In this document: positions 49,801 to 64,000 of the stretch, piece by piece
How positions within the stretch are numbered: the first letter of the stretch is position 1
Layout: the number at the start of each line of letters is the position of its first letter
Assembly: GCF_015832195.1 (NCBI RefSeq)
Contig: NC_052019.1
Location: 42,969,016 to 43,033,015 of the forward strand
From: Motacilla alba alba
Taxonomy: Eukaryota > Chordata > Aves > Passeriformes > Motacillidae
Reading direction: 5' to 3'
DNA length: 64,000 bases
Translations under genes and position numbers: made by a program
Notes under the pieces: generated by a model
What the model was told of the DNA's origin: nothing
The model's database searches: none
Seen by the model: only the letters and a program-made list of their open reading frames with translations

Positions 49801-52800
49801 AGGTTATGAACAGCTGCCATCTTCTGAATCCAGCTGTGATTCCTGGAGGCTTTATTTGCACACCTCTGCCTCCAGCCCACCTTCCTGCTTTCTCCCTCTT
49901 TTTCCAGTACTGTCTAGTAGTCTGCCAGAAGTTATTTCCTTCCTCCAGCTTTGCTGCCAAATGGATCCTGTAAATGATCTACCTTGCTTTAGGCAAAGTT
50001 AGTTAAGTTTAAAAGGCTATCAAAAGTGATTTAAGCTACCTGGAAAATGTTTTGCATGAAGGAGATGAAAGAGCAGCAGAGCTCTAAGGTCAGTAACCTC
50101 TTGCAGAAAGGTGATAGAATACCCAGGGGTTAAACATCTTAAACTGGCCAAGTGAACACGGACCTGTGGTGCATGAGGAGCAGATGTAAGAGCTGCTGTC
50201 ACTGTAAAGGCCCTCCTGCAACTGCCTGTGCTAGTATCACTACTTTGATTAAAAATCACATGCTGGAGGTTGTAGACAGACATTTGCTTGGCTAAAATCC
50301 ATGCCACTGGAAACCTTCATATCCCCCAGGCAGGTTCCTATTGCCCCTTTGGTGGTAATTATGGCCTCACTGGAGCCAGCAGAGCTCCCACACTGGCTGT
50401 GGAGCAATCAGCCAGAAAAGCTTAGCCAATTTAAATGGGTGATTTGCACTAACCCAGCTAATTTAACATGAAGTGGATTTGTTGTTCCTTTGGTTCTGCG
50501 GTGGGGACAGCAGCATCTTCTGTTGGCACGGCTAAACATGGGGGAGCCATGGTGCAAATGCTGTGTGGTGTCCAGGTGTGACAAATGGGCAGTTCCTTGA
50601 GTCAGGACCCCACTCAGCGCTGTGCCCAACCTTGTGGCTTCAGTTTAGGTTTCCTGTGAGGTGGTTTGATGAGTAGAGATGAACAAAAGGCTGTGTGAGT
50701 ATATTTCAGAAGTCCTTTTAACTAAATTAAGAAGGACAAGTGTAAATTAATGAGGCAGTTTGTTCTTCCGTAGCAGAAAGCATTAAGTACTTTTGAGTCT
50801 GTGGATAGGTGGTAACACAGAACTTTATCATCTAAGTCTGGATATTTTTAAGTATCATGTAACTTCAACGTTAATTTGAATTAAGTTCATGTGTAAAACT
50901 AATTCAGTGGGAGTATTTGGATGGTAAATAATTAAGGTTTTGCTGTAAAAAGAAGTCCGAGTGCATAGATAAGTTTTTAGTATTAAATACAAAATTATTA
51001 AATTCATCATACAAGTTAGAATCTTACAGATCTATGATGTCATCTTTGTGGTAGGGAATCTCAAATGACTTGGATTTGTGAAAAGCAAATTACATTTTAA
51101 AGTCTGAGAACTACCTCTTGAAAACCTTTTGTATGTTGCTACCTTAAATATTTTGAAAAATTTACAGAATTCCTTCCCATTGTAATTTTTATAGGTATTT
51201 TGTTTGTATTCTCCACATTATTTAAAAAATAATGCATGCAAAGACTAATGTGTTACCTAATGGCTAGTAAATGTTTGGTGCTCAGGACAAATGCACAGCT
51301 TTGAATAGACTCAGAGATCTCCAGCTCTCTGCCTTTGCCTGTTACACTGTCTACATGTGAGTTTTGTGATAAAGTTTGTGGTAGGATCTAAAGTGTCCCT
51401 AAGGTAATAGATGCTGTAAAAGCTACAAGAAGCTTTGCTAATAAGCAGACAGAGAGCAGGCACCACTGTGGATGAAACAGAATTAAGCTCCATTCAAAAC
51501 TTCATCCCACTAAAGATATTTTATACTGATTTGTTTCAGAAAAGTTCATGATAAAACCTTCAGTGAACTGGAAACAGTAGAGAAATCAGTGTAATGAGCA
51601 ATCAACATCTGAAGCAACTGACTGGCAATGAGAACACATCAAAGACAGTTTTCAGAGAAAGGATGGAAATTACTGAAACTTCACAGTGTTCAGAGACATT
51701 GTGGTTCTGTCTTTGTCGTGATGGGGTCCTGGATCTCCTGTGCTAGATGCTTCATTGTGTTTGCAACCCGTGGGCAAAACCTAATTGTCAGTTACTGACA
51801 ACAGAGAATGTCCTCTTGAAGTTTTTTGCTTTTGCGAAATAATTTTCTGCTTCCCTAGTAAAAGCCAGGCTTTTAGCTCAGTTTTTCTCTTGGGAATATT
51901 TCTGCTTTGTAGGACTCAGCTGAGAAGCCTTCAGTGTTGAGTTTTGGACAAATCATCCAAACCAGTGAAGTTATCCATTTAAAAAAAAAGAAAAAAAGGC
52001 ATCAGTCCTGTATCCCTGGAGCCTGTTTTAACAGCTGTACTTTAAACTCAAGAGCTCAGTGAAGCTTCAAGAGGAAGCATTTTTGATGCTTACTATTAAT
52101 TAGGAAACCTTCTCAAAAAAATGAGGCAAATTAAAATAATTAGGAAATTGTGGTGTTGGCCCTTCATGTGTATTGTTGAAACACAAGCATAACAAGATGT
52201 ATGGCAGGTAGAAATACCATAAAGCAAGGTATACCTGCAATGGCATAAAAGTCCTGAAGGAAGGTGGTTAGTAGCTTTATTCACCAGCCTTGCAGTAATT
52301 CACTTTGCTAACATATGGCCTTCTCTAGTTTTACATTGGTGCCGCTCTGCAGTTTCACTCATTGAGTCACCAAGTAGCTGTCCATAAGTTTGTTTAAATA
52401 AACTTCTTGGATGTGATCCTGTAAACATTATGTAAAGCTGTGCAGAAGTCACAAGTGCTGTATTTTTATCTTGCTTCAGATCTTAAGTGATTCCTGGAAG
52501 TATGTTCAGGTTACCAAAGACCTTATGTAAAAATACAGAACAGAATTATACAGCATGGTGCTATAAAGTCTCTTCAGGAAGTCTTCTAGCATAATCCCAA
52601 CCCATCTACTGTTCTCTTATGTGTGTAAGACTAGTGTTGTTAAAGTCACTTCTGTTGCTGCATCCTACATTTGGTTTTGGGAGGGAAGAAAGTCCTAATT
52701 CATATTAGTTTTGGACACATATGAATGAGAAAGCTGAAGCAAATGGATGCATTTTTTTCAGCCTGTCATGGTTTCCAGTAAGTGGGGTGGATATGCAGTG

Positions 52801-55800
52801 TCAAAGAAGTCAGCCTGAAAGCCTGCACTGAAAAAGAAAACCATGGGGAATGAGTTGTTCTCTGAGAATAATGTCGATAAAAGAATTGAAAATGGCCTTA
52901 ATTCAAAATGGGAATTGCAAAGAAACAAATACCCTATCCCCTCTGAAGACAATATGAGAAATACAAAGAGATCCCCCATTTGTAAAACAGACAAATCATT
53001 ATGATGGATGTCAGCTGCAAATAATGGAAAGCACTTATTCTGGTCCATGGGAGTTTGGGCACTCTGTACACCCCTGTGTACTCACAGGAAGAGTGAGAGT
53101 ACAGCCTCCATTGGCTGTAATGCAGGGAGACACTGAGGTCTTGAAACTGTGGCTAATAAACTTATTCTGGTTAGCTGAAAATATCATCTGATGAGGAATT
53201 TATAAGTAATAGCCATCATGGGTTCAATTATTTCAAAGGCAGAAAGACAGTCACCTTCCTCTTGGTGACAGAAATTTCCTAATGCAGAGTGCACTCTAAA
53301 TCAGATGAGAAATGTACATCAGACAGTGTGGTTTACCAGGCAGAAATTTAATTTTGGGGTGACACCTGGTCTGTGGGTACCCATCCTCCCTGGTAATTCA
53401 ATCAATAGGCTGCTGGTCAACCCCTTTATGTTTAAGGAATGGGCAAGGGGCAGCAGTATGATGATGATGATTATTATTATTAGGTCTCCCTACTGGTCAG
53501 GATTTAAGAGACAGCTGTCTCACAAAGCTGGCAATAATCTAGGTGCAATATGTCATTTTTCAGAGCAAGACTAACACAGATAACTTCTACTTAGGTGATG
53601 AATGTGGTGGCAAACTAGCTTCATGATTCTGCCTCACCAATCAGATCTGCTATTTCAAGGTTCTTTTCAGTGCCATCAGATTCAAAATGGTGATTAACAT
53701 TTGGACCTGCAAATGCTCTTTGACCTACATTTAGGGAATACAAAAAAATGCTTCATTTAATTGCAGTAAGTTCTTTCAGAAGGGATGTAAGAAGTCAAAG
53801 TTCTCCACTCATGTATTTCTCAACAAAAATCAGGATGGACACTTTTGGAGATCTTAATGTGAACTGTGTGTTCGTTTTTCTCTCTGTGAGGACCAGTGCA
53901 ACAGTAGGACTGCATTTTCAGTCCTTCCAGCACAGCACCAGTTGATTCTCTGTGGGAGTTGTTGTGTTTCTTATCCATTAAAGCAGACCCCTTAATAGCT
54001 CCTATCACTGCCAGGCAAGCTTTATAAGTTCACAGTGTCTCTTATGAGACTTGGTATTATACATCTAATTCAGACGAGTATGTCTCACAATCACTATTGC
54101 ATTGTTTCCAAAGAAAATACAACAATTATCCTTTCCTCTCTGACGCATCAAAGCCCAGCTCATAGGAGAGCTAAATCTCCTGGCAAGAAAGTTGTGGTAA
54201 GATTTGCTTTTCAGCTCTGCAACAGCCAGCGTGCAAAAGCTGACTAAATACCATTGGATTGGCTGTCAACATTTTGCTGTGCATTCTTGACAGATGTCTT
54301 CTCTTTGATATGTTCCCTCTACAAGGGGAACTGCACAGGTTGTATACAATATTTACGATGCTTTTGGTTGTTGAAACTCCAAAAGTGATTCTATTTCCTA
54401 CGGTAGGTAGGAAGAACTACCTTTGTCACCATCTGTAGACAGTAGGATGAGTAGAAAAGGAATATCTTTTGAGTAACAAGTTTTCACATGCAGTCTCATT
54501 GTAAAAAGAGGGTCTGTCCAAAATACAGAGAGAAATCAATATTAAAAGTTTGGTTCTGTTTTGTCTGAAGATAGCTGTACTATGAAAAGCAAGTGGGGGA
54601 ATTTTATCTTGCAGGTTAGGATATAGTTAACCTTGACTGTACAAACTGCCACATGGTGGGAGTTCCAGAGAGCAGGACAAATGTGTCTTTGGTGCCAGGT
54701 CTGGTTTCCCTGTAGTTTCCATCTTCCATCTGGCATTGACAACACCACCTGAGGTAGGAAGGCGGAAGCAGGACCACCCCAGTCGCCTGTGGCTGTTTTT
54801 TCCACTGGTATTGGACAGACCTCAGAGCTTGAAGGCGTGAGCTTTGGCCTCTAAAGGGTAGAAGTTTTGAGGCCAAACCAGGGAGGTGTTTTGCAGTTTA
54901 AACAGAGTTAAAACTACAGGGAAGAACCCAGTCTGCTGTCTTCTGTACCCCTTGTAGTGATGACATATGATGTTGGCCATGGATTTTTTTTGTGGTGAGA
55001 GCCACTGAATTTTTAAAGATCTTTATTTTCTAGAAGTGTATTCAAGATCTGAAGCCGTATTTTTAAGAGCAAAAATGCCTTTTTAATTAAAATGTGAGGT
55101 TATAATAATGACTTTCTGGTTGGCAAATAACTGATTTACATCAAGCCCCAACTTAAAACATATTGCTTGGAGCACCATGAATACAAAATTCTATCCTTTC
55201 TTATCCCATGTGTAGGAGGAATCCATCACAATTGCAGATACAATGAAACAGTGGATTTTGACATTTTATTAAAGTTTGGACATGTAATCACTCTTCAATG
55301 TTCTGTTCAAAGGAGCCTCAGCAGAAAATAGCATAAAATTACCATGCACTGATAATGGAGAGAAGCACTGAACTTCAGATTTACGCTCTCATTACTTGTT
55401 CCATCACATTCTCAGTTCTTTGTTGTGTTGTCTTTATGGTTTCTGGTGTTCTGAGAGTAAGGTTCCCATTCATTTTTGGAACTCTAAAAGGACATAAATT
55501 ATAATGGCTGAATTCTGATATGACATGGGTTAACAAAAATAAAGAAGTTCTTTACTCTCAACTCTCAAAAGCAAAGCTAATCTATTTTCCTGCTGTTTTC
55601 TTTTGATTTCTTTTCCAAACATACAAGAAAAGTTAACTGTCTCTGACATTTGAGGTAGATGTTGTGTTATATTTCTCTGTGGTAAAGTTCTTTCATATAT
55701 TTTAAATACTAGCATTAAATTCTGGACTCTGATTATAAAGAAAGGCACTTTCATTTGTAAAGTTAATTTTGTAATTTCTATGATGAGGATTTTATATATA

Positions 55801-58800
55801 AATATTTATGTAAGTTGCCTTTTTCAAACATCTTGGCAGAAGAAACTCAGCTAAAAGGGAAGGAAAATTGTGGGGAGAGAGAAACTGTCTAGTCTCAGGA
55901 GAAGTCTATCATGTTTAAAGAAAAACATAGTTTTACTGATAAAAGAATTATTACATAAATCCACTACGTTCACTGAGTAATAACTTTTCACCTCTTGCAA
56001 CCGCTGCAGCAAAAAAATAGTTTACTATTATGACTTTGCTGAAATAGGTGGGAAAGGAATTGACTGTTCTGTTTATTTACCAGTGAGCAGAAAAAAAGGA
56101 AAAAAAAAAAAACAGGTATTCAAACAGAAGTTAAAAAAAATGCCACAGAAAGAGAGAAGGTTGTAAACTCTTTGTACTGTTTTTGACTTTGTACTTCTTT
56201 GCATATTTGAACTTTCCCTCACAGGATTTTTTCATGTTGCAGATTTCTGTGCATGAGTGGATTTCTTAAAGAGCTTGCAGATACAGCCTTTAAAAGTGTC
56301 CTTCATGTCGGTTAGTAGATGGTCTCCACTTCTGTAAACAGATTAGGCGTTGTCAAAGGGTTTTGGGGTTTGGTTTGTTGTTTTTTTTTTGAGGGGGGTA
56401 TTGTCATTTGAGAGGGCTTACACTTACAGGCAAATCACGTGGATGATGACTATGCCTTGATGATAGCATACAGAGATTTTCTGGTTCGACAAAAAAGTGA
56501 GCATTGTTGCATTTGCCAGAGTACTTTCCATAGAAGTGATGATGTCTTGTGTAGTAGTTTTGCTGATGTAACCCTAAGTCTTAAGGCTTGGAAAGTTTTA
56601 ATTTTACCTGCTATTTCTCTGCTAACCAAACCCTTTGCTTGGTTACAGCTAAGGTGGGCAAAGAGCACTTTTGTTGGCAAAGTGTTCAGGCTTAGCAAGA
56701 AGCTGCAGCAGTTTAAGATGTTATTTTATCCAGCTGTTCCTGGGTACTCTGCTCCCATGGCACAGCTGGTAGGAATACGCTAGCGATCACAGCCACGTGT
56801 CTGCAAAATCCAGGAGTTCAGTTTACACCACTGCATCCTTCTAGATTGTTTGCCTAGGTAAGCTCAGGTAAACAACCCTTCTGTTTAAGGGAAATGCCCT
56901 CTCAAATCTGCTGGCAATGTTTTTTGTCAAAATGAAAGATTAGTAAGATAGATAGTAAGGCTCTGCCAAGCTGGCTTGTTTGATTGGAGTGGATTTAGGC
57001 TGGGCTGTTTGTACAAGAGGGTATTTTGTAGGTGGGTACAGGGGGCTGCAGGGAAAGGATGAGAGATGATGACAGGCAAAGCCTGTTACCCACTGAGGCA
57101 CAGCGGGCACTGCTTCCACTGGTGCACCAGAGCTAAGTGTCAGCCTGAAGGGTAGTCACAGTCCTGGGGAGGCTCTGTCGTCATCATTACAGCAGGAGCA
57201 AGGGCTCTGTAATACAATTGTCTTGTGAATTGGTGTGGCGGTACGAGGTCTGTGGAAAGTGGTGAAACAAATGTGTGATTTGAAGATATTTTAGGTATTT
57301 CATCAATGGGTTTGGAAAACACAACCTCATTAATAAAAGTCAGTTGGTTTTGAAGTTGAAACTTTTGAGTGCAAATGCATTTTATGAGTAATATCTGAGC
57401 AGAATGATTTCACTGGAAGGCCTTTCCATCTGATGAAGCCAAAAGCACCTCCAAAACACATCAATAAAAAGTTACTAGAGTTTATTTTGCTGATGTCTCA
57501 TTTTACACCTGCAGAATGAAAGTGTGATTTAATTTAGTTGTCCTGACTGATAGTCGGGGAATCATTGTGAAGTGGGTTCAGAGCATGTAATCAGGGGTTT
57601 CTGAAACGTTTATGCTTTATCTGCTAGTAGTATTAAACCTCTTGCTGCTGTTTCTCGCTGTTTCTCCAGCCTGTCTCATACACTGAGAAAGCAAGGGGCC
57701 ATGAATCCAAACCTTCACTTCAAGGAGCTGCTGTTAGCTGTCTGCAAGCTGACCCCATGTATATTTGCTAACATGTAATTCTCAGCAGAACTTAGGCCCC
57801 TGGCATATCCTCTGTGTGGGCTACTACAGTTTTCCCTCCACAGGGCTCAGGTGTTGCAGTCACATGTAGCAGCACTAGGAACAGAACTCAGGACTCCTTT
57901 TAAAGAAAGAAAAAGATAAATTAGACCAAAGGCTGGTTTCTTCAACTTACTTGTCTTTTGAACTGAATAATTGAAATGTGTTTTAGCAATGCTGTCTGTG
58001 TATCTATTTAATGAAAACATGTATGGGACAGATGACTTGGCATGTCCCGTCAGACAACAGGGGATTTTAGTGTGTATATGTGTGAATGAGCTGGGACTGC
58101 CAGTACAGGAGAAGCTCTTGTAACTGCAACAGTGGGTAGCAAGCACAACTGAATTTCGTGACAGATATCTTGATGTTGGATTAAGTAATTTGCCTCTTGA
58201 ATTTCTCAAAGAAAGCTGCTTTTGAAGTCAGATGTGCCACTCTTTGCATATATTGGATTTGGGAGGTTTTAATGATTAAAGCAGCAGTAATACGGGCTTA
58301 TAAGATGTTGGGTCAAATCCTGGCAGTACCATGAGGCCCCAGTGAATTCAGCACACTTATCCTACTGATGAGGAATCCAGCATATCTTGGCTTCTGTGAT
58401 TGTGACCAGTTGGTACTGTGAACATGTCATCTTCCAGCTCAGCTAAGTTGGCTGGATAAACTGCCACCCTTTGGGCTACTTGCAGGTATTTGTCATGCAT
58501 CCTGCCAGCAGACTTCTGCTGTTTCAGATCTGCCACTTAAGCTGCTCATGTCATCACTTCTTAGCCTGTTTAAGGGGAAAAACGTGCATTTATTGCCAAA
58601 GATCTACTTCTATATATAGTTGTATAAGCCAATTTAGCTCATGGACTGAAATCTGTTAAGGAGGGGAGAGTAATCTCTTCTGGTACAGCTATATCCAGCA
58701 GAGAGTATGCCCATGGCATGCCATTTTGAGAGCTGGTTTTGACAAGTTTGTTTCAGAAAAGCTTATGGAAGGTATGCTGTCTTACAGTGAAGAATGTCTG

Positions 58801-61800
58801 GTGAGAGGTGTGGGCATTTCCTTAGGAGAAGATAGCAGTAGGCATGAGGAATGCTTCTGGAGCAGATGGGCCTCTGATCTGGAACTGTTCTTGATGTAAA
58901 GCATGTTTGGTTATCAGTGATCATCTTCACATGTATTTGAAAATGGGATTTGAACTTGTAAAAGCACAGTATCCTCCTCTTCCTAAAGATTTATTTCCTT
59001 GTCAACGGTGGTTTTCTACAGATCTTGTCTAAAGTCATCCTCTCTGCTCAGCATAGAGGCATTGATGTGGACAGTGTGTGCTTGCAGACTCGGTGTTCCC
59101 AGCCATGGCCTCAGAGTTTGTTTACAACCAAAAGGTGGGAATATGAAGAAGCATCTTGATTCCTAGCCAAGTTTTTAGTCTGTTTCACCTCTAGGTTAAG
59201 CCCTCAGCTTGTGAGCCCCTCGCTCCATTTGGTCCCTTTGAGCTGGTGTCTTTACCATGTCTCTAAGTAGTTCTTACTTTGAAAGGACAATCTTATTATG
59301 AGGAATATTGATGTTATTTGACAAACCTTTATTATATACATTGAGCTGTCTGTTCTTTCCTTTCCAGCTTCAAGATCACTCTGAAAAGTGCTAACAAATT
59401 AGGAGCTTCTTGAAATTAGCTTAACATGAAGAAGCAAATATACTCAATTCAGTTACTGGTTTAATGCAGATCGAGATAGTATTTTCACCTCATTCCCAAA
59501 GGCCCCTAAAGGAATAGTGCAATTCCGTGATGGCATCCATACAGATAAAAGGTAGTATAACTGCATTATTTGGAAACTACTGCAAGCTACTTCTCTTTTC
59601 CCTTTCATTTAAAAACATTTTGAAGACACTAATGCTGCGGGGAGGGAGTCTTAACATCTGAGCACTGGAAATTTTTTTCTTAGTTGTCAGTTCTTCCAGA
59701 ATATTTCTGAGAACTGTGGTTTTGTTTCAGGGAAATGAAAAGTTGGAAGAACTTGTAGAAAGTTTAGAAAGACCTGTCAGGGGCATAAAATGGTTAATTT
59801 ACCTTCCTGAAATTCTTGCTTTATGGAAGAAATTAGTTGGTAACTTCTTTTAGACTGATGTTTTGGTTGGACAGGACCAGATTTGTTCAGATCTAGGTGT
59901 TATTGCTCATACTTTTGTTAGAGAATGTAAACTGGATTTGTGACAGCTGCCCTGCTGGACAAAACTGCAGCAGCCTTTGACTCTCTTATTGATACCATCA
60001 GCTGCCTGCTTTCATGGTGGGGTCTTGTTTAGGGACCAGTTGCACATTCTGTTTCGCTGAGGGCTAAGTCAGTACCTCAGTAGTGAACAAAGATGAAGGG
60101 TATATGAATCACTCCTTGGGATCTCTCTAGGTGTAACATACCCTTGAGCACAAATTCTCCTCAGGAGCTGGAGACACTTTGATTGCTTATTTATATATTT
60201 AGCTAGATAGAAAACCAGAAAAATGTTAACTGCCAGTTGCAGATATATCAAATGCCCTTCCAAAAGATCGAGAGGGTTGGATTTGTTATGCTGGTTGTTT
60301 TCACAGCCTTCATGACAGGTCCTTAGCCTGGTATCCATCCCCATTCTCGTATTTGGGCATCTGCTAAATTTTTAAGTTGAGTTCCACTTTCTATTGCAAC
60401 AAAAGAGTATAGTTTTTGTGGAGGTGAAGAGGGCATTATGATTGTTTCTCACACATTTTTTTTTTAATTCTGAGATGAGATTTCTTTCGGTACAGCCACC
60501 TCTTTAACCTCGGTGTACACTGCCTCTGCTTAGAAAACAGTGTTAGTATCACAACTCTTCAAAACAGATACCTTTTAGATTGTAATAGATGTCCCCCTGG
60601 AAATTGAAAATGGGAAATGAGTTGGATTTTCTGTGTCTTGGAACTGTTGACCCATGCTTTAGATCAATGCAGACTCTGGCTGAGTCTTCCTCTTTTTTCT
60701 TTTCCCCATTTAGCCTGGAATACTGAACAGCTAACCCAGCTTACTAGTCACGTTTCTATAGCTCCTTTCAGAGGGCCACACAAAACTGCCAGCTGTCTAC
60801 CTGCTGTAAAAGCAAAACCCCACCATTCCTAAAGCAGATGCACATAATATGGTAGTGTAACCAGCTATCATGAACAGGAAAGTGAACAAAGCCCAGTTAG
60901 TGTTAATGTTCTTGCTTCTCAGTATGTACACCTGCTGAGTCACATTTAACTTTCCTCTGTGATATGGCAAATTAAATACTTAACATTTTTTCCCTAGGTA
61001 TTTTGCATGAAGAAGCACAAAGCTTTTTCAGGTTTTCTGGTTAACAGGATACTACTCTGAGAGCACCTCTTGTGCTCTTCAGGACTGAGTAGCCCACACA
61101 TCTTGCCACAGATGTGGGGCTTGTCTGTCTCAAAGGTAGAGAATTTCAGAGGGCTCTTTGAAGGACTGTGCTGATAAGGAGACTGACATCCCTATCTTGA
61201 GTTGAAATGTACCTTGTTGTTTTAGCTTTTAGCCCAGTAGTCTGCACTACCTAAAATGCCTGAATTACGGGGAAGGCTAGTATCCTTTGCTGTCTTTTCC
61301 TTGACAGGTTGATTGTTCAGTCTAAACTTGAGACTGTTGGATTCCCTTCTTAAACTAGCTGTCCACCAAACTTTCTTTGTATTAATCAGAATCAGTAAAT
61401 ATGAGCTTACTGTGCATACGGTGCATGAAAAGACTGTTGCTGCAGTTGTTTTAAACACCCCAGAGCTTTGCCATATGACTTGTGCCAGGTAGCATTCTCA
61501 TGCTGGCTTACTTAGGGGGAACACCTTCATTTTCTTCAGTTTTGCATAGCAGAGAATGAGGGTTGCTCAGTGCAATGTTGCATGCCAATCCAGAGACCAC
61601 CCGCTGTTCCTAAACACAGGGAATTAAAATCATTTGTAACCAGGAGAGACTTTGGATGAAGTTTGCCAGAAATGTAGTAGGAACCAAAATAAAAGAGTCC
61701 CTAGTACAGGTCAACCAATTCAGCTTTTGGAATCAGCATAGCGTAGGAGTTCCTAATCCCTCTGGTGGTAGTGGTCTGCCTTCTAATTTTAGTCTCTTTC

Positions 61801-64000
61801 AGTTTACTTGTAAAGCACAATAGACCAGTGGAAAAAATCTGCATTTTAAAAAAGTTTTTGAAGAGCAGGCATGAGTCATACCTGTCCCTGCAGGCCATTA
61901 AAAAGCTGCCAACAGTTAGCTGGGAAGAAGTGTATTTAAACTGTGTTCATGCCAATTTAAATCACTTTATTCAAAAGCATGAATGAGGTTGTAGTATTCC
62001 ATTAAGACTGTTGTTATCAAATTTTAATGAGGAACTATATTTACACAAGCAGCAAATGAGTTCTTCCCAGAATTTTCGTTTTAATCAAACATTCCTAAAC
62101 ATTGTCTATGATTTTACAGGGGACAAAAGTGAACATTGTACAATCTTGTCCCAATGGGGAAATTCAGCTAACAACTGGGCTGTGTTTAAATAATTGTACA
62201 GAAATTGAAATTTAGGTTCATGAGCAAATGATCTGGTCAGTGGCTCGTAGCATGTTTTGTTGAAGGTGGGTAGCAAAATGGGGAGTCAGGACTGGCCGGT
62301 TTTCAAGGCACGAGTTTGTTCTGTGTCTGAAATTAGACTAAAGGGAAGAGTCATCATGATGTGTGAAGCTTGTGTCGAAGGTTAAATTAAAAGGGACCTA
62401 ACTAACGCTAGTCTGCACTTTGATTTTTTGCCAACTTTCTGATCAAAAAAATGAGACTTCTGCTAAATACCAGACTGCAGGCTGGTTCTCTCATCCTCCT
62501 CCCTCCTGCTTCCCTTTCCCACTTCCATTCAGTCTCTCCCTGTCACATCAGCAGGCCTATGACATACAGCAGGATATTTTTCCATTTCTGTGAGAAAGAT
62601 CGGCATACATAAACCAGTTTGGCACTGATTGAATATTAGAGATGGAGTATGATAATAAAAGGAAAGTGGGTAAAAAAATCCCTAGAGATTTGTCAGAACA
62701 TTGCTGGCATTGCTTAAGCAATGTTATAGCTAATAACAAGCTTTAGTAGTTGCTTTCAGCAAAATAAAAGGAATAGGAACTAGGACATATATTTGCACAG
62801 GCTTTATTACAGAATCTTAAATCTCTCTTCCAGTGTGCTAATTTCAAATAATAGTTTGCAATATTCTGCATTTTTTTCCTCTTAATTTTAAAATAGTTTT
62901 AAGATACTTCCCTGTACAACCAGCTACATTGGTGACATGGACTGTTCCTTGGCATTTTACTTTGTAGCATTCAATTGGTAAATCAGTAACATTAGATGGA
63001 CTGCATTTCCTTAAATAACTGGATTTGTGAAATACTGAGTCTCCATAAACTTTCAAACTTCAAAACCATGGTTGCCATCTAATTTTGTGGTTACAAGTGA
63101 ATGGAACAGCAAACAAAAAAAAATTGAAATCTTTAATTTACTCCATCCAGTCTGTAAATAAAGCTTCAAAACCCAGGAGTTTTGTTAACTGTCTTGCTAT
63201 TTAACCCACAGTGAAGGGATTGGTTTAGGGAGCACATCAGTTCCATTACACTGATCTGGCAGTTGACAGAAATTTTTAGAGAAATGGTTAAATATGTGAT
63301 GTCTGAGGTTTTGTGAATGTTGCAACATGCAGTTTTCCTTGAGGGTAGAAACAGGGGGTTTTAACTTGTAGTTTTTTAAATTCAAATAGAAATAATATAG
63401 CTTTATAAAGGAAGCATAAGCTTTTATTGAACAAAATGCCTTCCCAAAAGAAACTTAGACATAACAGTGGACAGGTATTTTTTATGCTTAGGTTTTCTAC
63501 AGGTAGCACTGTTTGAAAGTATCTCAGAAACACTGTGAAATTTGCCACCTATTTCGTACTTCTTGAATTCTATGAAACATCTGTTATAAAGAGTTGTGCT
63601 GGTAAAGCTAGATTCAGTGTAAAAAAAAAATATTAGCAATTGTCATCCCCCTCATCTGAATGAGGGACTGGTTACCTGAAGTTATGCAGTGCTGTGTCTC
63701 TTGTAGAGGCAGGCAAGCATGCTGTGTGGTTTCTAGACTGGAAGCACCTGTTCAGGGAAGAGTGTCTTTAGTTGGGGCAGGTTTGCTGGCCTCCTTGCTC
63801 TGCCTGTAGCCCATTTTGACATGCAATTGCTCAGCATAAGGTTAATGACAGTGGGTTAGCAAGCCTTCAAAGCATGTGGTGTGACCCCAGCATGCCTGGC
63901 ATTCCTTTCTGCTCTGCAAAGGTTTGGCATCCATCCTCCACTGCAGGAAGAATGTACTCAGGAGAAACCAGCTCACAGGGCTCCCCCAGGCCTCTAGAGA
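46820..64000. other. FBXW7: Non-coding sequence to window end (presumed FBXW7 intron)
   Basis: No exon of FBXW7 or another known gene could be supported. Simple repeats are small: an A-rich run near 51980-51999, ATG/ATT trinucleotides at about 53457-53482, and A runs near 56094-56112. The longest open frames (46978-47361 minus, 56439-56783 plus, 57847-58209 minus) show no recognisable domain; the first lies just upstream of the minus-strand exon at 46818 and is discussed in the findings. The terminal few hundred bases are somewhat GC-richer but reveal nothing I can name. Confidence 0.55.

Noticed and set aside
56439..56783. 114-codon plus-strand open frame with a CCIC...H pattern near its start
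   Set aside because: The cysteines and histidine do not fit RING or other zinc-finger spacing, there is no homologous domain I can name, and the frame ends without support from splice or poly(A) signals.
1889..56798. Scattered CACGTG E-boxes (near 1889, 6892, 56437 and 56793), tempting because MYC is an FBXW7 substrate
   Set aside because: Four hexamers in 64 kb is about what chance allows, and they do not cluster at either first exon.

Overview
This window looks like vertebrate, probably avian, nuclear DNA. It is AT-rich and CpG-poor, almost all of it non-coding. It carries at least three 5'-truncated CR1 LINE tails of the kind abundant in birds and other sauropsids, and two coding exons that read as the ubiquitin-ligase gene FBXW7. 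No bacterial-type gene organisation, rRNA, tRNA, CRISPR array or intact mobile element was seen. The bird assignment is an inference from the CR1 tails and low repeat load; a turtle or crocodilian is not excluded.

Layout. Bases 1 to 7731 are intronic or upstream sequence. An exon at 7732-8289 on the + strand carries the alpha-isoform N terminus of FBXW7 (start codon at 7801, 163 codons, phase 0 at its donor). About 20 kb further on, at 28175-28321, lies the gamma-isoform first coding exon (49 codons, also phase 0 at its donor). Both are alternative N termini meant to be joined to the same downstream exons (F-box and WD40 repeats). I found neither those common exons nor a beta-isoform first exon, so the common part of the gene most likely lies beyond base 64000. 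The window is therefore the 5' alternative-first-exon half of FBXW7, in which alternative promoters choose which localisation sequence is attached to one shared substrate-binding body.

The introns hold CR1 tails at about 11650-12592, 16165-16471 and 44945-45178, two AT microsatellites (28 bp near 29.3 kb and 64 bp near 36.45 kb), homopolymer runs and a CpG-enriched patch at 38267-38577.

The most interesting unexplained signal is on the opposite strand in the long intron after the gamma exon. Bases 46687-46818 (minus) form a clean 3'-terminal coding exon: good acceptor, 43 coding-like codons, stop, and an AATAAA about 130 bases further on. I cannot name its gene. Two weaker exon-like segments on the + strand (18968-19063 and 35679-35784) also deserve checking against RNA data.
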